Under the pieces are notes generated by a model. It was not told the DNA's origin and did no database searches. It saw only the letters and a list, made by a program, of their open reading frames with translations. Positions 19,639-30,340 of a stretch of 64,000 bases of DNA are shown piece after piece. The DNA comes from Phytophthora colocasiae. Its lineage: Eukaryota > Oomycota > Peronosporomycetes > Peronosporales > Peronosporaceae. The first letter of the stretch is position 1, and each line of letters begins with the position of its first letter. The position numbers and the translations under genes were made by a program. The stretch lies in contig JAGKQI010000101.1 in NCBI GenBank assembly GCA_018806915.1, positions 124,001 to 188,000 on the forward strand, read 5' to 3'.

Positions 19639-20148
19639 ATGAGAGCTTTAAGTGTCACTCTCACTGGCATTAGTTTGGGTGTATCAAGCGCAGCCTCGGG
19701 TCTTGGGGAACAATGTCGTTCGGCAAATGGCACGGAGATCGCTTGTGTTGAAGGTCTAGTTTGCGTACCGGATGTCGAATACTACGGACTTTGTTACAAC
19801 GAAGTAGTGGAGGAATCGGGTCAGTGTGGTGGTCTCAACTGGAATGTGAGCTGTGTGAACGGAACGACCTGCACCAGACAAAATGAAGGCTGGGCCACGT
19901 GTGAATTGACTATCGAAGACCTCAACCCAGCAGCCGAATGGCAACAATGCGATCCAGAAGACAGCAGCAACGCATGCGCCGACGATCTCATTTGCGTTAA
20001 TGACACTGATTATCATGGCTTGTGCGTCAAGGAGGAAGTGGAGTTATGGGGACAATGCGGTGGGTCTGGATGGACTACAAACTGCGAGATCGGCAGCTCA
20101 TGTGAAGCGAAAACTACCACGTACAGCCAGTGTATACCAGATATTTGA
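19639..20148 (+). CDS. Secreted double-CBM1 protein
   Basis: A 169-residue ORF. Residues 1-20 (MRALSVTLTGISLGVSSAAS) form a signal peptide. Two pairs of modules follow: GEQCRSANGTEIACVEGLVC...YYGLC, then CBM1 SGQCGGLNWNVSCVNGTTC...; and EWQQCDPEDSSNACADDLIC...YHGLC, then CBM1 WGQCGGSGWTTNCEIGSSC...YSQCIP. The final CBM1 keeps the W and Y residues of the binding face. In the first, a W replaces the Y of YSQC. It shares the paired-module architecture of the 12052 and 13036 genes but lacks the third pair. Three N-x-S/T sites suggest glycosylation. It is expected outside the cell or on the cell wall. Confidence 0.8.
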   Translation: MRALSVTLTGISLGVSSAASGLGEQCRSANGTEIACVEGLVCVPDVEYYGLCYNEVVEESGQCGGLNWNVSCVNGTTCTRQNEGWATCELTIEDLNPAAEWQQCDPEDSSNACADDLICVNDTDYHGLCVKEEVELWGQCGGSGWTTNCEIGSSCEAKTTTYSQCIPDI

Positions 20149-20290
20149 AATATACTCCAAGTGCAGCAAGAGCAGTCTTTTCTTCACAATTCGGTAGTGT
20201 ATTGAATGCAACTACTAGCTAATCTGATCTTCCGGGTCGTGATGAACTCGAAGATCCACAAACAGAAATCAAAGTGCAGCCATCCTACGC

Positions 20291-21736
20291 TTACAGCAGG
20301 CTGCTAGCGATAAGGGCCAAGAAGCCCACGGCAATCGACGTCGTCGTCGTTGAAGCGGCACTGCTGCCGGTCTTGCCACTCTTGCCGCTCTTGCTGCCAC
20401 TTTCGTCCGAAAGCGCCTGAGCGCTGCCAGTGGTTGAGTCCGTGCTCGAGCCAGAAGCGTCCGAAGATCCATCGTCCGACGAGGAAGACGAGTTGGCGGG
20501 AAGCGTCAGGTCCGGGAACGAGAAGTCCGAGGGAGCCGTCTCACAGCCATCACCCGACGACGAGCACACAGCGCAGAGCTGAGAGTACAAAGTACGACTG
20601 CAGCCGTTCGAGGCACTGGCACACTTGGCGTTGTTCTCGTAACACTTAGGGTTGGCCGCCGTGAGAGTGGAAATCTCAGGAAGAGGTGACATGTTAGCGC
20701 TGGTGCCGTTGCTGGCCAGTTCGTTGTACATCTTCACCATGGCGTCGGTACGCTCGGAGTTGGCATCTTCATCGCCTGGTTTCTTCCAGAAGTCGAGAGA
20801 CTCCTCAACCTCAAAGCCACTGCCAGTGTTAGAGGCCTTAAACTCCACACCGCCATCTTCACAGAACTCCGTGTAGTTGCTGTAACCCATCTCAGTAATT
20901 CCAACAAGGTCATCGATGTTGATGTAACCCAGGATCTTGTAGCTGAACGTGCAGTTGTCTCCATCAGGCTCCACACCCATAGCACAAAGACCACCAGGGT
21001 ACTCGGCACGGCACTCGTCCGTCTTGTCCGCACGCAGCTCCTGAGCGCACGAGTTCGGGAACGAGAACCAGTAGTTGCCCGGGTACGGTGCACGAGGGTC
21101 CGACGTTTGCAGGTTGCTGCCCACCATCGGACCAATATCCATCTCACCGTCCAGACCGTAGTAAACCTTGCAATCTTCCGACAGGTCACTTCCCTCATCC
21201 GTGCACTTGGCTCCATCCATAGCCACAAACTCACCGTACTCAGCAGGAGCATGGTTCTCATAGTACTTGATACCGTACGTCGGCTGCAGAATTGTCACCT
21301 CGTAGAACACCACATATTGCATGTCGTTCTTGCGGTGGCACTTGACCGACTGCTCCTCGACATTGATACCTTCAGCCTGCACATACATCAGAGCACCTTC
21401 CACTGAGGCAGTGTTCACAGTGTCCAGATTGTTCATGTAGGCCAGTTCCGTCGTGTCCCCGTACTTGGACAACCACAGTTTAGCCTCCTCGTTCCACACG
21501 GGAGCATCACCCTGGACACGAGCCTGAACGGACTTGACGGGTTTCATGTGCCAGCCACCATTAGCCGACGCTAGCGAAGAGGACGACGACGTAGCGGCCG
21601 TGACAGTCCCAGAGACGGCGGAGGAGCCTGAAGACGTCGTTGCACCCGCCTCCTTCGTGACGAGCATCTTGAGGTTAGCGCCAGAGCTCACGGGAGCGCC
21701 CAGGAGGAAGCACAGGAGACCGAAGCGACGCCACAT
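20291..21736 (-). CDS. Unrecognised secreted GPI-type protein, family copy 1
   Basis: 481 residues. Signal peptide at residues 1-19 (MWRRFGLLCFLLGAPVSSG), a Ser/Thr-rich spacer, then a conserved core of about 300 residues from WHMKPVKSVQARVQGD. Recognisable blocks are LWLSKYGDTTELAYMNNLD, EEQSVKCHRKNDMQYVVFY, YGLDGEMDIGPMVG, APYPGNYWFSFPNSCAQE and GYINIDDLVGITEMGY. At least ten cysteines suggest disulfides. The C-terminus has a Ser/Asp-rich stalk and a hydrophobic tail (SIAVGFLALIASSLL), typical of a GPI-anchor signal. I know no catalytic motif in it; a cell-surface role is inferred. The core is nearly identical in DNA to the 30688 copy. Confidence 0.8.
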   Translation of the reverse strand: MWRRFGLLCFLLGAPVSSGANLKMLVTKEAGATTSSGSSAVSGTVTAATSSSSSLASANGGWHMKPVKSVQARVQGDAPVWNEEAKLWLSKYGDTTELAYMNNLDTVNTASVEGALMYVQAEGINVEEQSVKCHRKNDMQYVVFYEVTILQPTYGIKYYENHAPAEYGEFVAMDGAKCTDEGSDLSEDCKVYYGLDGEMDIGPMVGSNLQTSDPRAPYPGNYWFSFPNSCAQELRADKTDECRAEYPGGLCAMGVEPDGDNCTFSYKILGYINIDDLVGITEMGYSNYTEFCEDGGVEFKASNTGSGFEVEESLDFWKKPGDEDANSERTDAMVKMYNELASNGTSANMSPLPEISTLTAANPKCYENNAKCASASNGCSRTLYSQLCAVCSSSGDGCETAPSDFSFPDLTLPANSSSSSDDGSSDASGSSTDSTTGSAQALSDESGSKSGKSGKTGSSAASTTTTSIAVGFLALIASSLL

Positions 21737-21777
21737 CTTGCAACAGCTAAATAGACCGAGCGATGTCTTGGGGACAA

Positions 21778-21795
21778 GGCGGAATGGAGAATGGC
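21778..21795 (-). promoter_or_regulatory. Inr/FPR core promoter of secreted family copy 1
   Basis: The minus strand reads GCCATTCTCCATTCCGCC, an initiator CATTC followed by an FPR-like CATTCC. It lies about 45 bp before the ATG at 21736. Confidence 0.55.
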
Positions 21796-22469
21796 ATCAA
21801 GTGTCTGAGGGCATTTGGTCCTAAAGATTTGCTGCATAAATTTGGGTTGGGTTTATTCTGATTCTTCTCAGTTGGGTATGGTTAGGGGATATAAACTGTT
21901 TAGTTTAATTAAGTGTAGTGTATTGAAATGATGACGACATCATATTTTTTCCGTCGATTCGAGCGAAGCCAGTGTTTTTAGTCGTGGTTTTAGGGGATTT
22001 CTGTCCTGGTGCTAACACTTAATCGTTTGCTTGATGTCGTTGCGCCGTCCGAAAAGTGTCGAGAGATTGAGGCGGGACGTCGACTGCTGGCAAATGCCTT
22101 GCTGTTGTGCGCTTGGATAGTGCAGAGTTTTCCTCAGTCGAGCAATTCAGCGCGCCACTTTCTGCTCCATGGCGGGCACGCTTCTTCACGACGTTGGCAA
22201 TCGCTGTATTAGCAACACGGCCGTCGTCCGAACTCTCCTCGTTGAACCTCGTGATTCTCTATGCCAATTCACCGCTCAATCCCACGACATGCAGCCACAA
22301 TGCCATTGTGGCTGCATGTTGCCAATGCGGTGCCGACATGTATTTAACGTTAGATACCTTTGCCATAGTTTCTGTTCTGCTTGAGTTGTTTTTTCACTCG
22401 ATTCTCAGCTGGCGCCCAGTATTGAGGAATGCCACTCGTCCTTGGACCAAGGCATACCGCACTGATTAA
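21796..22469. other. Intergenic up to the piggyBac-like element
   Basis: No convincing gene. It contains the 33-bp perfect palindrome at 22287-22319 and ends with the TTAA target site (22466-22469) of the adjacent transposon. Confidence 0.4.
22287..22319. repeat. 33-bp perfect palindrome
   Basis: Two 16-bp arms (acatgcagccacaatg and its reverse complement) around a single central base. It could extrude as a cruciform or fold as a hairpin RNA. No terminator-like T-run follows it. Confidence 0.7.
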
Positions 22470-22914
22470 CTCTTAGAACGCGAGGGGGTGACATGGACGC
22501 GATAACAAAACCCCTTATACCCTCCCGGAGGGTATAAAAATTACTATGAAGTAAAGCATATCATACTTACCAGAAGTATAATTTTGGATGTTTTGTGTAC
22601 CGGTTGTAGCTAACCTCCTCGGTAATAATCCGCGCAAAAAGGATGCACACACACACATGGAATTTTAAGCCAATTGTAACTAGGCCAGAAATTTTTCGAT
22701 ATTTATGAAATCAGTGGTGGAACGGAGAACGCGTGACATCACATCCAGATCTACTCAATCGACCACCTCTCCCTATCCGTGCAGCTATCAGCACCCCCTC
22801 GCAATGCAATCGCTACCAGTACGTTCAGTCTAGCCCAGGCATACGCAGATGAGCAGAATCGGACGCTGTATTTAATGTTTGATATACGTATCCTAAGATG
22901 CTGTCCAACATATA

Positions 22915-25900
22915 TTACTCTGCTGCTAATGCTCTGTCTCGAATGCGAGTTGCTTTGGGGGCAAACTCACCATTTTGCCAAGCCAAGTGCCAAATTTGAG
23001 AGCACGTGAGACCTTCATTCTTCTCATACCCCCGCACCTTATTGCACAAGGTGATCAAACCGCGCTTTCCTTGTGAACACGGCTCGCAATAAAATGTCGA
23101 CGTTCCCGCGTTTTTTCCTTCAGGCTTGTAGTACGAGCACACCTTTGCATTGCCTCTGTCTCAAACGCTGGATGCCACTATTCATCCGAACATCGGATGT
23201 CTGAGTTAGCGTGTGCTCGCCTTGCACAGGTCTCGGCCTTTCAGTTACATCATGACCCCCCGAAGACATTCTTGTCTGGGTGAAGCTGTCTTCTGTCTCC
23301 TCAATCAGAGCTTTGTGTAGTGCTGCAAGAAACTCGAAGTGTGAGTTCCTTCGTTTCTTCTGTCTTCTCCCAGATATGCCTGTGCAAAATGTACGCATTC
23401 ACTAACGCCATATCTACCAAGCCTAGAAAGAGGCCCTTGTAGTATTTATTGAATCTGTCATACCGAACAGCATATAAGTTAGTAAATTTAAGCCATCCCT
23501 GTCATGATAGCATTTATACCTGATAGCCATTTGCATCGAATAAGCTTTGAAGTCGCAATTGGTCATGACGATCCACCTCCCATGTACCGTTGGTACTCAG
23601 CTACGAGTCCTGGGCAGGGTACGTTACTAGGCGGCCCACTCTCTCGCGTCTCCGCACAGTCGTAGGCTCGGCGATTACATGTGACGCCAGAAATACACGA
23701 TAGTATTGTCTGCCCACATCAAGGACACAAGTCCTGCTGACTTTGCCACCGCCATTTGGAACGTGCCCCGTGGAGTACCTGCTCGACGCTTTATGAGGGT
23801 AGTTCAGCTGATTGCACCAGCCTTTGCGGTCAGTCTGCATGGTGCCGACGTAATTGAACCCCATCGTACGAAGCTGCTGAGCAAGTGGTATTGAGGAGTA
23901 GTAGCGGTCTCCAACTACGAGTCGCCGGCCTTCGTATGGGAGTCCCCGAAATACGCATGCAATGTTTCGAACGACTGCAGCGGGGCCATTCTTAGTGTCC
24001 ATTGATTGCGAGCCTTCAAGATCACCAGACCTACCAATGTCCATCTCAACTCTACGGAAACACACAAACCACAGGGTGCCGTGTCAGCATAAACTCAAAT
24101 ATTTATGGTGAACATGTCAGTATACGCACCTCTTTGTAACTGTCTCCGCGCAGCAAGTCATGACACACTTAGAACCCCACCTGTGTGGTTTGTCTTTCAT
24201 GAAGGTCCTTGTCGGGTTGCGGCGGTTATGAGAAGGAAGAACACCTTCGTCAATCGAAACGCGTGAGCCAAGAACGTAAGCCTCTTTGAAGGTCTTCTCC
24301 AGCACCGATAGAATTGACCTGACCTTCCAAGCTCGGTTTGTTGCAGCTGCTGGGTCTGTGTTGTCCGTGAAGTGAATAAACCGCGAGATCTCTCGAAAGC
24401 GGTCTCGACGCATCACTTTGGTGAAGGTGCCACCAGGTATAACCCCAATTTCTTTCGAGCACCAATGCATTTCCATGCTCTTGGTGGGGCTCAGTGCGTG
24501 AGCAAGCATCAAACCAACCCATTGCACAACTTCATGGGGTAAAACCTGTTGAAATTTCTGTAGGTTCCTGAGTAATGTAGCCCTAGTTCGTTGTGTCCGA
24601 TGCGTAACAGCACGCTCCTTCTCCTCTGCCTTCTCAAGTCTTTGCGTCTAGCGTTTGCCTCCAGTAGGTTGGTCTGCGCTAGCCACTGGCTTCGCCATAA
24701 AAATGTCTTCGGCAGAAAGTAGTAAAAGAGCTTGAGTGGGGACTTTGATGCCGGCATAACATCTCGCGATGGGCCGCAATATCCGTCGTACATCTTGTCT
24801 ATGACTGGGTCATGGACGATATCTGCATTGACATTCTTTGGAAGTACATTCCAGCCGTCTTGCTTCATTTGGTCCAGCTGTTCGTCATTGAAAACTTCAG
24901 ATGACGCTGTCAGCAAATAACCACGATTACATGTTGATTTTGTCAGCATAACAAAGGTCACAAGCTTACCTTCAATACTCATGTGCAAGCGTTCACGCTC
25001 AGCAGCAGACATCCGGTTAGTAACACGATTTGTCTCTCTTTGAAAGCTGGCAGTCTCGTTCTTCTCAATATCAGTCGCATCACTATCTGTGTCCTCGCCG
25101 GAAACACCTGCCGCTTCAGCTGAGTCGTCACCACCTTCACCATCTGTGTCCAAATAGGTGGTGCCGTCGGAACCAACAATATTGGGGTCCAGAGCATCAA
25201 CATAGTCGAATCGAAGCGGCGAACTATTTCCAGTGTCCCGCAAAAGCTGACGGGAGTCGTCACTATCAGGTCCGTGTTCGTGGTTCGTTCGGCCTCGACT
25301 CGAAACTTGGAGCACATCACCATCTTGCGTCTCTTCGTCACTCGCCCTATCATCGGTACCAAGATCATCGTCGTCGTCAGGGTTGTACGCATCATCTTCA
25401 GATCCAATCATCGATACTTCGTCATGATCATATGAGGCAATGTCAACATAAGAATCAACATTTATACTCGTCGTATCAGCATGCTCGAGTGATGAGTTGT
25501 CAGCATTAGCATCCGGCCGTACACCCGCCGTGTCAGCATACTCAGTTGGCGTGGCGTCAGCGTCAGCATTAGCATCCGGTCGTACACCCGCCGTGTCAGC
25601 ATACTCAGTTGGCGTGGCGTCAGCGTCAGCATTAGCATCCGGTCGTACACCCGCCGTGTCAGCATACTCAGTTGGCGTAGCGTCAGCGTCAGCATTAGCA
25701 TCCGGTCGTACACCCGCCGTGTCAGCATACTCGAGTTGAGCGTTGACAGTGTCAGCATTAGCTACAAGCAGATAAACACTACAAGTCAGCATCACGTTTT
25801 GATAAACACGTCAGCATATAGTCACGGTAATGTACCTCCCGGGCTAGTCTGAGCAACTTCATCCGCGCTATGTTGCGATTGTGGTGGCTCAACAGCTTTT

Positions 25901-26658
25901 CCATCCGTGTCTAATCAACCACAAGTGTCATAAACGCGGTTAGAAGTTGACAGCTGGCCTCTTAGATCCAATGCACAACGTACCAGTCCCATTGTGATGA
26001 CCCCATACTTTACCGAAAGCAGCGAGCTCACGTCGACGAGTCTTGGCTGCTTCAGCAAGCTGCTTCTTCGTGGTTTTCTTGGTTGATTTTCAGCAAGTTT
26101 CTTGGCATGTTTCTTGGTTGGCTTCTTTGCAGTTGGTGAGATGGTGTTGCAGATGCTGCCGTTGATACAGCAGGCTCCGTTGCACGTTTCTTTTTAGGGC
26201 TTTGGTCGTTTTCTTCGAGCAAGTCACGCGCCACCCGCTTGCGACGTGGTTTGTCGCCGTCTACGATAGTACTTGACTAAAATAGGCGTCAATCATCGGA
26301 AAACAGGAGTGTATGCAAGAAGTTCGCGCGCGATACGTACTTGCATGCGCATCCGAGCGTACCAGAACGTTGGAGATGTTCAACCGAGAGCACAGTTCTT
26401 TGTCGGAGCGGACATACTCCAACAACTCGTCTTCTCCGTTGAAGTAGTCCACGCCTTGCTTTCCGGTTTTGACACTACATCCCGGTTTCACATAGTTGCA
26501 GCTGAAAGAGCAAGAAAAGAATGTTAAAGCCAACATCAACGACGCATTCAGATACTCCAGTACACTTACTGCTGCTGAATCTTGGAACCATGCTTCCACG
26601 TCCACTTCTCCTTCCGTAGAAGTGGCCAGATCGCTTTAAAATCCATACAATAGTCCAT
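22915..26658 (-). pseudogene. piggyBac-family (DDE_Tnp_1_7) transposase, degraded
   Basis: Pieces in order on minus. An N-terminal exon from the ATG at 26658 (AIWPLLRKEKWTWK) joins via intron 26569-26502 to YVKPGCSVKTGKQGVDYF. A Lys/Arg-rich segment (about 26230-26050) follows. Then comes an acidic region with a 21-residue repeat (25795-24970), and the transposase core from about 24900. The core shows RDRFREISRFIHFTDN, the first catalytic D in RVSIDEGVLPSHNR (about 24250), the second in RLVVGDRYYSSIP (about 23910), a third region VDRHDQLRLQ (about 23560) and KYYKGLFLGLVDMALVNAY (about 23430). A C-terminal zinc ribbon, CSYYKPEGK with a later CEPC, lies at about 23130-23060. Frame breaks occur near 24530 and 23600. 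Other gaps may be introns (one likely at 24116-24050). Confidence 0.75.
25499..25738. repeat. 63-bp tandem repeat, about four copies
   Basis: Unit starts at 25499, 25562, 25625 and 25688; a near-perfect period of 63 bp begins gtcagcattagcatccgg. On minus it encodes a 21-residue repeat containing EYADTAGVRPDANADADA in the acidic N-terminal region of the transposase. Confidence 0.9.
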
Positions 26659-26961
26659 GGCTTGGCTCCAACTCTGTCGAAACGAAGAATGAGTGGCTTG
26701 GCGGCAAAGCGGTGAAGGGGAACCGATTTTTGATTTTAAAATTCCAGAGCCCGTCTTTACACGAGGTACTTCTAACCAACTGTTTTAGCAGCCAATCCCG
26801 TTTATGCTTTGGAACACGTGGTCCAATCATATCCGTCCAATTTGTGGGAAGGGACGATGACTCCTTTTTGCGGAATTTCGCGCATAGTGAAATCAAGTCA
26901 TTTTTATGCTGTTCAGAGCAGCATAAGTCTGATTTTGCACCCTCCGCGTTCGAGGGGTTAA

Positions 26962-27389
26962 AAGGCCAGCTGGAGTCGATGGGACACTACAAGCATTAGC
27001 CTCGAGGACGGCGCATTCCAACACGTCAGCGGCAGCCTTGCGATCGTCCAAGTGCTGTGCTGAATGATATCTGCTTTTGCATCGATGAAAGCTACATGTA
27101 TCTGTGCCTGGGCTTGTGTTTTTGGATGTGATACTTTGGGAGGAACCATGTGAGTCAAACTCAAATGGACGGGTATTTGCTGGCGGATAGCACTGTATTA
27201 TCTGCTCAGACGTCCGGTCTGGCAGAGAGAAGAGAGGAGCGTAGAGAATGAGTGAAAACCCGACGCATCCGGAAGTTGAGCCACTCAGGTCGCAAGACAT
27301 TTTGCAAATCTGCTCAGAAGTGTGTTGTTCGACTCAAGCCTTGAGCAGTAGCCACGAGAAGTTGATTCCACTTGAGCTTGGCGAAGTGT
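26962..27389. other. Spacer between two DNA transposons
   Basis: No credible gene; only short overlapping frames. The sequence links the right TTAA of the piggyBac-like element to the left side of the MULE-like element. Confidence 0.35.
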
Positions 27390-27473
27390 AAGCACTTAGG
27401 GTGCGGATTTTTTTCAAGCAAAAAAAGGTTTTTTACCAAGCAACCCTGTTTCATGGTGACTTTTCAAGCAAAT

Positions 27474-27490
27474 CGGATGGTTCGCAAGCA
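27474..27490 (+). repeat. Exact block of the left terminal inverted repeat
   Basis: Pairs with 30277-30293 in inverted orientation, 17 of 17 bases. Confidence 0.75.
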
Positions 27491-27510
27491 GCTATGCGAA
27501 CTTAAGGATT

Positions 27511-27631
27511 TGTGGATTTAGACGAGAAGTTTCAAAACAGAAAAAGAGAAGTTACAAAACGATCTTCTCATTGTGGATTTAGACAAGAAGTTACAAAACA
27601 GAAAAAGAGAAGTTACAAAACGATCTTCTCC
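27511..27631. repeat. 61-bp tandem duplication
   Basis: Two copies of a unit beginning tgtggatttagac (27511 and 27572), differing at about three positions, in the leader of the MULE-like ORF. Confidence 0.85.
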
Positions 27632-27703
27632 GTGAATACAAGCACATTAGAGCGGCCCACTACTAAACCCAACGTGAAGTACACAAGCCTGAATCTGTGA
27701 AGC

Positions 27704-30176
27704 ATGGCAGACAGCTCAGAGTACGACGTAGAATCGGACACCTCTGAAGATGAGCAAGGAATTGAATCTCAAAACGCTCATACCACACGTACAATCCAGG
27801 GGCGAAACCGGTATGAACTTGTTGGTAGTTTTGCCACCAAGGAGGCTTGTAATGCTCGAATGGAGGAACACAGCGGATCTCGCTACGCTTTTCACTACAA
27901 CTCCAACGGTACGCATACAAAGAGGACGTATTTCAAGTGCAAAAGCCATCCAAATTGCTCCAGTGTAATGCGACGTACACGCGAGCGTACAGGAGAGTAT
28001 GTGCTTGATACTACGGGCACTCATGATCGACAAGATATCATTCCTGAGATGGTTATCCATCATGGCATACATAGGTCCATAAAACCTGAGGTAGATAATC
28101 TGCTCTCAGGTTTGTGGGCCCGAGGCCGTTTTGACCAGACTTACGTTAAAATATCAAGATCAACCAGACCGTCTTGCTAAACTGCCGACATCTATCCAGC
28201 TCAAGAATCGAAAGCAGGTGCTAATACGCAAAGCAAATAGTAAGGTAACAGGGAGGGGGTTTATGCTTTTGAAATCTAACAATTTCCGTTCCTGTGTGCA
28301 CAGGAAATCCGGTGGATACTTTTGGTGCAGTAATGGAGTGGGCTGCCCAGAAAAAGTGTGCCGACAGAGAGGCATTCTTCGGTCACTTGGACACATACGA
28401 AGCAATTTCTGACGGTGTAGACTTCGCAGCGAAGTCGACCGAATTTCAGTGCGAATTGATTGTACTGGAGTCTTTTTGTACTGGTGCACTTGGAGACGAA
28501 GATGAATCACTAGGTGTTGTGATAACTTCCCGCAGATTGTTCCGCAACGTTGCAGCCGCAATACGAGGCCAAGCTAACACTGGCGTTCTGGCTGTCGTAG
28601 ACGGAACATACAAAATCCACGCAGGGGGTTGGACGCTCATAGACTTGGGAACTTGCACTGTCAGTCATGGTAGCCGTGGCTACAGACACACTTTTACCCC
28701 GTGGGTTTATTTTTCGTTCGATCAGAGACTGGACCAGTCTACACTAAGTTATTTGAATGCGTTCAACGCAAAGCTCAAGAGTTTTTCGGTTTGACTCTGA
28801 CCGCTGCTTTCGGATCGCTTGACCACTCGAACCCAATTGCGAATGCGTTTTCTGCAGTCTGGCCAGAAATTGTGTTGTTGAACTGTTGGCCCCATTTAAT
28901 GCGCAAAATTCGAGAGAAAAAGAAGTTACTTCACGACCCGTCGATATATGAGAATGTTATCAAACCCCAGCTCAATTATCTACACTTAGCTCGAACTCGA
29001 AGCAATTCATTGCGCTAGCGGACCTTATCACATCGAATTGGAAAGCGTTGGGAGAAGAAAGATTTACAAAATGGTTCGAAGATCAATATCTCGATAGCAC
29101 CTGGGATGGCTGGTTCATAAGTGCCAGTGGACAAGCAGGCATCATCCCAAATCAAAACGCAATCGAGGCGCACCATAAGAGCATGAAAAGTGCGCCATCC
29201 CGCTTCTCAGAGCTGCTACTTCAACAGTATTTAATCAGTCTCTAGAGAGCATTGTTATGCATGCGAACAGGAAGTGGAAGACAAATGTCTCTGCATCACT
29301 GGTGACAGCAGGACCAATCGAGGCGGATGTTATCCAAAAAGCTCGTTTACTAGTCGTGGCCGGCAACAACAGAAAGATCTTTGCTCCCAGGAGCAACAGA
29401 ACGCGGTTGATCGGATTCCTATTCAATACGACTAAATTTCTCGTTCCAGAGGATGGGGAATCTTTGCAAGCACTGCCTATCGACGCAAACCGAGCACGAA
29501 TTTTCCTGAAATCACTGTCTGGTCGCCTTAAACGAGACGATATTGTGGAAAACGTTGATGTGAATTACTTGTCACTACATCGTGTTCAAGTCGCTCCGCA
29601 TGCAGAAATTATTTACGATGTCAACCAACACTCCTGGGATTTGACTGAGGTAATTGAATTTTTATTTTAGTTCTCATCTATTCTAACTCGAAAATGATGC
29701 TGTAGATTGAAGCTGTTCGGCAGAAATACCAGTGTGATTGCAAGATGTGGTACAGCACTGGGTGGATTTGCTCCCATGTCGTCGCATGCCTAACACTTTT
29801 AGACGATTACCCTCTTGATCGCATGCAGAGCTCTCTGAATGCTCGTCGCCCACCAGGACGACCCCGCAAGTTGCAGGCTCTGGATAGAACACCCAACAGT
29901 AACGCTTTACCTACTACGTTCTACGCTGTCGACAATCTCGTTGCTACATTGACTAAGTCGCCATCGCGATTTCTGAATTGGACCGTCGTCAAAGAGTTTT
30001 CGACGGATGGTGACATTCAAAATGTACAAGGTACCATTGCCTCTTGGTCGAATCGAAAGGGTAGATATGTGTGGAGAATCGAGTTTACAGGAAGGGAGGC
30101 GGAGATCATACCAGTGGAGGAGCTTGCTCAAATGATCTCGTATACGCATGCTACGGGTGGAACCTTCACGCACTAA
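27704..30176 (+). pseudogene. MULE/SWIM-type transposase remnant
   Basis: The reading starts at ATG 27704 (MADSSEYDVESDTSEDEQG). A FLYWCH/FAR1-like zinc region follows, with FKCKSHPNCSSVMRR and an H about 20 residues later. The central region has a candidate first catalytic D in VVDGTYKIHAGGWTLID (about 28600), GLTLTAAFGSLDHSN and LLNCWPHLMRKIREK (about 28880). A SWIM finger, YQCDCKMWYSTGWICSHVVA (about 29725-29785), is followed by a Pro/Arg-rich tail and a stop at 30174-30176. The frame changes at about 28135, 28700, 28800, 29020 and 29245. An intron with GTAACA...TGCACAG ends is possible at 28243-28304 and another near 29670-29705. With this many breaks the copy is probably dead. Confidence 0.65.
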
Positions 30177-30276
30177 GAGGCAAGACAGGGAAGCAGCGAG
30201 AGATTTATACTCCATATTGAAAACTTAAATTTGCTTGGCTTACTTTTTTGCTTGAAAAACCACCTTGATTTCTGTT

Positions 30277-30293
30277 TGCTTGCGAACCATCCG
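30277..30293 (-). repeat. Exact block of the right terminal inverted repeat
   Basis: Reverse complement of 27474-27490. Confidence 0.75.
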
Positions 30294-30340
30294 GCATTTG
30301 CTCGAAAAAAATATTTTTCCAAGCACTTAAAATGTAACCA

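Larger units (their letters stand above)
22470..26957 (-). mobile_element. piggyBac-like DNA transposon, complete boundaries
   Basis: A 4488-bp element flanked on both sides by TTAA (22466-22469 and 26958-26961), the piggyBac target site. The ends are imperfect inverted repeats. The left starts CTCTTAGAACGCGAGGGGG; the right, read inward on minus, starts CCCCTCGAACGCGGAGGG. They share GAACGCG and the flanking G/C runs. The interior carries a DDE_Tnp_1_7-type transposase on minus with frame breaks, so the copy is probably not autonomous. Confidence 0.8.
27390..30340 (+). mobile_element. MULE-like DNA transposon, decayed
   Basis: Terminal regions at about 27400-27490 and 30240-30335 are inverted relative to one another. 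They share an exact 17-bp block (cggatggttcgcaagca at 27474-27490; its reverse complement at 30277-30293) and AAGCA-rich flanks. The interior encodes a transposase-like protein with a C-terminal SWIM zinc finger. I could not fix outer boundaries or a target duplication, so the coordinates are approximate to tens of bases. Confidence 0.65.

Noticed and set aside
25497..25739. Repetitive Ser/Ala plus-strand ORF
   Set aside because: Reverse reading of the 63-bp tandem repeat within the transposase frame.
23080..26600. CRISPR-like array suggested by repeated gtcagcat words
   Set aside because: The words belong to a 63-bp in-frame minisatellite and scattered intronic copies; there are no regular spacers, and the genome is eukaryotic.
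28130..29250. Programmed frameshifts in the MULE-like ORF
   Set aside because: Too many frame changes without a common slippery motif; decay or unmodelled introns are simpler.
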